From NCBI RefSeq assembly GCF_000468115.1, contig NZ_AVQI01000013.1, forward strand, positions 1-35,180: 35,180 bases of DNA, in the 5' to 3' direction. This document shows positions 32,383-35,180 of the stretch, in pieces. Origin of the DNA: Treponema socranskii subsp. socranskii VPI DR56BR1116 = ATCC 35536. Its GTDB lineage: Bacteria; Spirochaetota; Spirochaetia; Treponematales; Treponemataceae. Under the pieces are notes generated by a model, which was not told the origin of the DNA, did no database searches, and saw nothing but the letters and a program-made list of their open reading frames with translations. How positions within the stretch are numbered: position 1 is the first letter of the stretch; every line of letters begins with the position of its first letter. Both the position numbers and the translations under genes were made by a program.

Positions 32383-34212
32383 TCAGCGGATGAGCCACAC
32401 GCGGCCGCACGAAAGCCCCCAGTTGTCGAACGCGTATTCGTCGAATACTTTCGCCGCATCTTCAAACGGAATACCGTGCGTTTGGCGCACGTGCTCGGAG
32501 AGCGCGGGAATCGCTTTTTGCACCGACGCCCGATTCGCAAGGTTTACGAAATACGCGGCTGTAGACGCAACGTCCTGCTGCATGATATACGCCATAAATT
32601 CGTTGTGCACGAGATATTCATCGTTCAAATCGTAATTGAGCGTCGGCTGCGAATGCCAATAGCCCGTCAAAAAATCACGCGAAATTTCGTCCATCGTGTA
32701 AAAAACGGCCGCCGTCGCGTTGCGGAAATTTTCATCGGTAAAAAAAATACCGTGCCATCCTTCGTGCGCAATAAAGCGGCTGCGGAGCCACTCGGGCGAT
32801 TCCTGCGAAATCGAAATAACCGCTCCCTTCCCCGCCGTATACACCGCTCCGTCGTCGGCGATCACACCGTTTGCAAGAAGGATATCGCGCAAAAGCAGCT
32901 CTCGCCCGTTGAGCGGAAAATGTTCCGCACGGACTTTTGTAAAAAACGATGCAAGAGAAGAGGCGTTGTAATCGTGCGCGTTATAGCCATGCATCGTTTC
33001 AAGGACATCGTCGACGAGGAGTCTGCCGCGGTAGCCCATCTTTTCTGAAAAAAACGCGAGCCGCTTAAAAAAATCGTTTTGCACCGCAAAGTCTTTCGTA
33101 TCGATGATGAGCACGCCGGGAAATCTGTCCCATTCGAAGAGCTCGTAATCGCCCGTGCGCCACTTCGCTCGCGGCCACGAAATGATTAAGCCCGGATCCG
33201 TAATAAACGGCGCAAAAATTTTTCCGTCCGTATTCAATTCGTTTTTGACGTCGTTCCTCGTCATCATGAGGACGGGAGGTGTGTCTCTGTGATCGACAGA
33301 AGAAACCGTCGAAAACGGATTTGCAAGGGAAGAGGTCTGTATATCGTACGCGTAGACTTTTTTTGCGCCGCCGGATGCGCGCACTTTATTCGTACGATAT
33401 ATTATTAACTTTTCACCGCCCGCATTCAGCTCCGCCTTTACCGAATTTTGCGCCGTACCCCAATCGTCCGGGGCGTAAAATGCCGCAACGATTTTCGGCA
33501 TCACGGCGGTATCCGTATTCTGCGACGGAAAGGCAAGCGACGCGCCGGAAAAATCCGCTTCGGCGGGCGTCTCATCCATGACGCCTCCGTTCGGCGCAAA
33601 AGCAAAGAGCGGTACGGAAACGCTTTTATCCCAGCCTATCGCCCCTCTTCGAATTTCCGCACGGATAATCGATGAAGGGACGGCCGCATACACGAAAAAA
33701 CCGTGCGGCACATTTTTGCCGTTTTTCATTTCATCTTTTTCAAACGAAAACGCGAGAGCGAATTCGGAAAGCTCTTTTACGCGCAGACTTGCAAGCGGTC
33801 GTTTTTCGATTTCCTTTTGCAGCCTGCCTCGAACCGTAAAATCGTCGGCAAATAAAAAACCGAGCATAAACGCTTTATCTGCACTTGACGCCGCCTCATG
33901 CGAAACCCGTATGCGCACCGAAAGCGCGGCATCGCCCCGGCGTCCAATATACGAATCGACAAGATGCTGCTGCTCTTCCGTAAACCGATAATATGCGTAA
34001 CCCGCCTGCGCCTTTTTTGATTTTGCGTTTGCATTCAAAGCCGCAAGCTTCGACTCCGGCACTTTCAACTCTTCCGGAAAGATGAGCGAAAGCGGAGCAG
34101 TTTTCGACAGATATTTTTTGGCAAGCAAACCGATATCGAACGCGAGCACCAGCGTAAGCACGCCCAAAAGAATCTTTTGCTTTATTGTTAATTTTTTTAA
34201 AAAAGAAACCAT
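32383..34212 (-). CDS. Membrane-anchored protein with HEGWH metallopeptidase-like motif
   Basis: 609 residues, of a family I do not recognise. One N-terminal membrane anchor (about 13-30, KILLGVLTLVLAFDIGLLA) puts the rest in the periplasm. The middle is beta-rich and unassigned. Near the C-terminus FIAHEGWHGIFF supplies HExxH at 483-487, and YLVHNEFMAYIMQ supplies an NE pair at 537-538, spaced as in gluzincins where the Glu is the third zinc ligand. I infer a zinc peptidase. Start at 34212 lacks a ribosome site; the -10 TAGTAT ends six bases upstream. Confidence 0.72.
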   Translation of the reverse strand: MVSFLKKLTIKQKILLGVLTLVLAFDIGLLAKKYLSKTAPLSLIFPEELKVPESKLAALNANAKSKKAQAGYAYYRFTEEQQHLVDSYIGRRGDAALSVRIRVSHEAASSADKAFMLGFLFADDFTVRGRLQKEIEKRPLASLRVKELSEFALAFSFEKDEMKNGKNVPHGFFVYAAVPSSIIRAEIRRGAIGWDKSVSVPLFAFAPNGGVMDETPAEADFSGASLAFPSQNTDTAVMPKIVAAFYAPDDWGTAQNSVKAELNAGGEKLIIYRTNKVRASGGAKKVYAYDIQTSSLANPFSTVSSVDHRDTPPVLMMTRNDVKNELNTDGKIFAPFITDPGLIISWPRAKWRTGDYELFEWDRFPGVLIIDTKDFAVQNDFFKRLAFFSEKMGYRGRLLVDDVLETMHGYNAHDYNASSLASFFTKVRAEHFPLNGRELLLRDILLANGVIADDGAVYTAGKGAVISISQESPEWLRSRFIAHEGWHGIFFTDENFRNATAAVFYTMDEISRDFLTGYWHSQPTLNYDLNDEYLVHNEFMAYIMQQDVASTAAYFVNLANRASVQKAIPALSEHVRQTHGIPFEDAAKVFDEYAFDNWGLSCGRVWLIR

Positions 34213-34218
34213 CGGGCA

Positions 34219-34251
34219 ATACTACATTTTTTTTATAAAAATAGCTATACT
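34219..34251. promoter_or_regulatory. Divergent leaderless promoter pair (HEGWH / downstream gene)
   Basis: 45 bp separate the start codons. Minus -10 TAGTAT (34219-34224), six bases, ATG 34212. Plus -10 TATACT (34246-34251), six bases, ATG 34258. An A/T-rich core lies between; -35 elements are weak. Confidence 0.6.
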
Positions 34252-34257
34252 GAGGTC

Positions 34258-35055
34258 ATGTTCGCCGTTATTCCCCACTCGACGGAAGCGCTCATCCTGT
34301 CACGCTCGCAAAAAGCATCTCTTTCACGCCTTAATGCCGAAGCGGGAAAGCCTTGCTGGGTTCCGCTCTTTCCGCTGTGGGCGTTTTTTAATAATTTCGA
34401 TTACCCCGCGGCTGAAAGCGATACGATCATGCAAACAGGCGGCAATGTGAATACGGCACTCGACGCGACGCAGCTGAAAACGATACGAAATACGATCGCG
34501 TCCTTTACGATCGGTATACCCTCTGTTTCAAACGGCGAATTTTTTTTCCCGGCAAGATTGCGCTTTCGAAACGGGGAAGCCGCCTGCGGAAAAATAATCG
34601 CCGGGAAACTATGCGGCGAGCAACAAACAGACGATACGAAAAGAGCCGCGCCCGACAACTTTAACGCGGATAACGGCATCGGCTCGTCGCGCAGCGCTCA
34701 AAATAAAAAAGATGCTACAGAGGAAGATTTGTCGCAAACCGTCAAAAAAACGAACGAAGAGACAAGCTCACCCCGCGCTGCCGAAAATGGACAAAATTCA
34801 TTCGCCCGCTTCCCGCGCTCTTGCAGCGTGTTCAGAATTGCGGAGGCGGAGATCGGCGAGAGCAAAGCCGCAAACGATGAAAATGCAGCCGACAAGATCG
34901 CCGACAAATACACAGAAGACACATCCGCGAATACCGACGATACGGACGGCATAGAGCTTCGTACGTGGCGCGTACACACGTCGCTTTGGGTAAAAACGGA
35001 AAAACGATATAGAAAAACCGCAAATGACGCTTCAAACACAAGTTATAGAAATTAA
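34258..35055 (+). CDS. Unrecognised protein with low-complexity central region
   Basis: 265 residues. The first ~115 residues look folded (MFAVIPHSTEALILSRSQKA, AGKPCWVPLFPLWAFFNNFDY, IGIPSVSNGEFFFPARLRF). Residues about 118-225 are Asp/Glu/Asn/Ser/Lys-rich and probably disordered. The last ~20 regain order (IELRTWRVHTSLWVKTEKRYRK). The motif-like ends may belong to one domain split by an insertion. I know no family. Downstream DNA (35056-35180) is AT-rich, with hairpin ATACCGA/TCGGTAT at 35092-35128 and nothing else I can support. Confidence 0.6.
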   Translation: MFAVIPHSTEALILSRSQKASLSRLNAEAGKPCWVPLFPLWAFFNNFDYPAAESDTIMQTGGNVNTALDATQLKTIRNTIASFTIGIPSVSNGEFFFPARLRFRNGEAACGKIIAGKLCGEQQTDDTKRAAPDNFNADNGIGSSRSAQNKKDATEEDLSQTVKKTNEETSSPRAAENGQNSFARFPRSCSVFRIAEAEIGESKAANDENAADKIADKYTEDTSANTDDTDGIELRTWRVHTSLWVKTEKRYRKTANDASNTSYRN

Positions 35056-35180
35056 TAATAATTTGAAAATAGTGAAAATTTTGTCCTGCATATACCGAGT
35101 AATATGATTATTAATTTAATATCGGTATGCACAGAGTTTTATATACGAGATTAGTTATTGTACGCGACGCACCGTTAAAG

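Overview
The window reads as chromosome from a spirochaete of the genus Treponema, probably a species with near-balanced base composition. This rests on gene content recalled from the family, not on a search. The pointers are a TmpA/TmpB-like lipoprotein and LysM pair with an ATGA overlap, type III glutamine synthetase, a Feo operon with DUF3793 and flavodoxin, sigma-54, and several proteins I recognise only as treponemal hypotheticals. No rRNA, tRNA, CRISPR array or intact insertion sequence was seen.

Layout. (1) 1-5.2 kb, minus strand: an iron/metal block of feoA, feoA, feoB, a FeoB-associated Cys-rich protein, a DUF3793 protein, flavodoxin and a membrane-anchored HMA protein. It is fired from one strong promoter whose -10 lies inside a TTAG-type palindrome. 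An 11-copy 8-bp tandem repeat lies in an open frame at the left edge. (2) 5.2-8.4 kb: purD, then the ruins of an allose/allulose-type sugar operon: an epimerase with two internal deletions, an intact P-loop kinase, and a ROK kinase whose middle is gone. (3) 8.4-16.7 kb: glnN with a terminator in its leader, a metallophosphatase, pgsA, a cytidylate-kinase-like protein with a BON-like tail, a HigBA-type toxin-antitoxin pair, a Nudix hydrolase, the tmpA/tmpB-like pair and a PC4/YdbC protein. (4) 16.7-20 kb: an AT-richer TRAP transporter operon whose binding-protein gene carries one in-frame TAG. (5) 20-25.1 kb: radA, a DUF1015 protein, rpoN and hpf. (6) 25.3-29.9 kb, minus strand: a five-gene operon in the order DUF3261 lipoprotein, ketosynthase, hotdog dehydratase, ketoreductase, ketosynthase. 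This is the order of the distal apeN-O-P-Q-R segment of aryl-polyene clusters. (7) 29.9-35.2 kb: murI with a small Cys-rich protein, a pentapeptide-repeat protein with a metallo-beta-lactamase-fold protein, a large membrane-anchored HEGWH protein, and a protein with a low-complexity middle.

Three observations cut across the genes. First, at least nine genes lack a Shine-Dalgarno sequence and instead have a -10 hexamer ending 6-7 nt before the ATG. Six of them form three tiny divergent modules with only 45-53 bp between start codons. Second, two copies of a ~140-bp intergenic element share one fold: the first long hairpin differs completely in sequence yet pairs fully in both, followed by near-identical hairpins. 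This covariation suggests a structured RNA or a structure-selected mobile repeat. Third, a smaller GGCTGTC...GACAGCC hairpin family occurs three times at gene ends.
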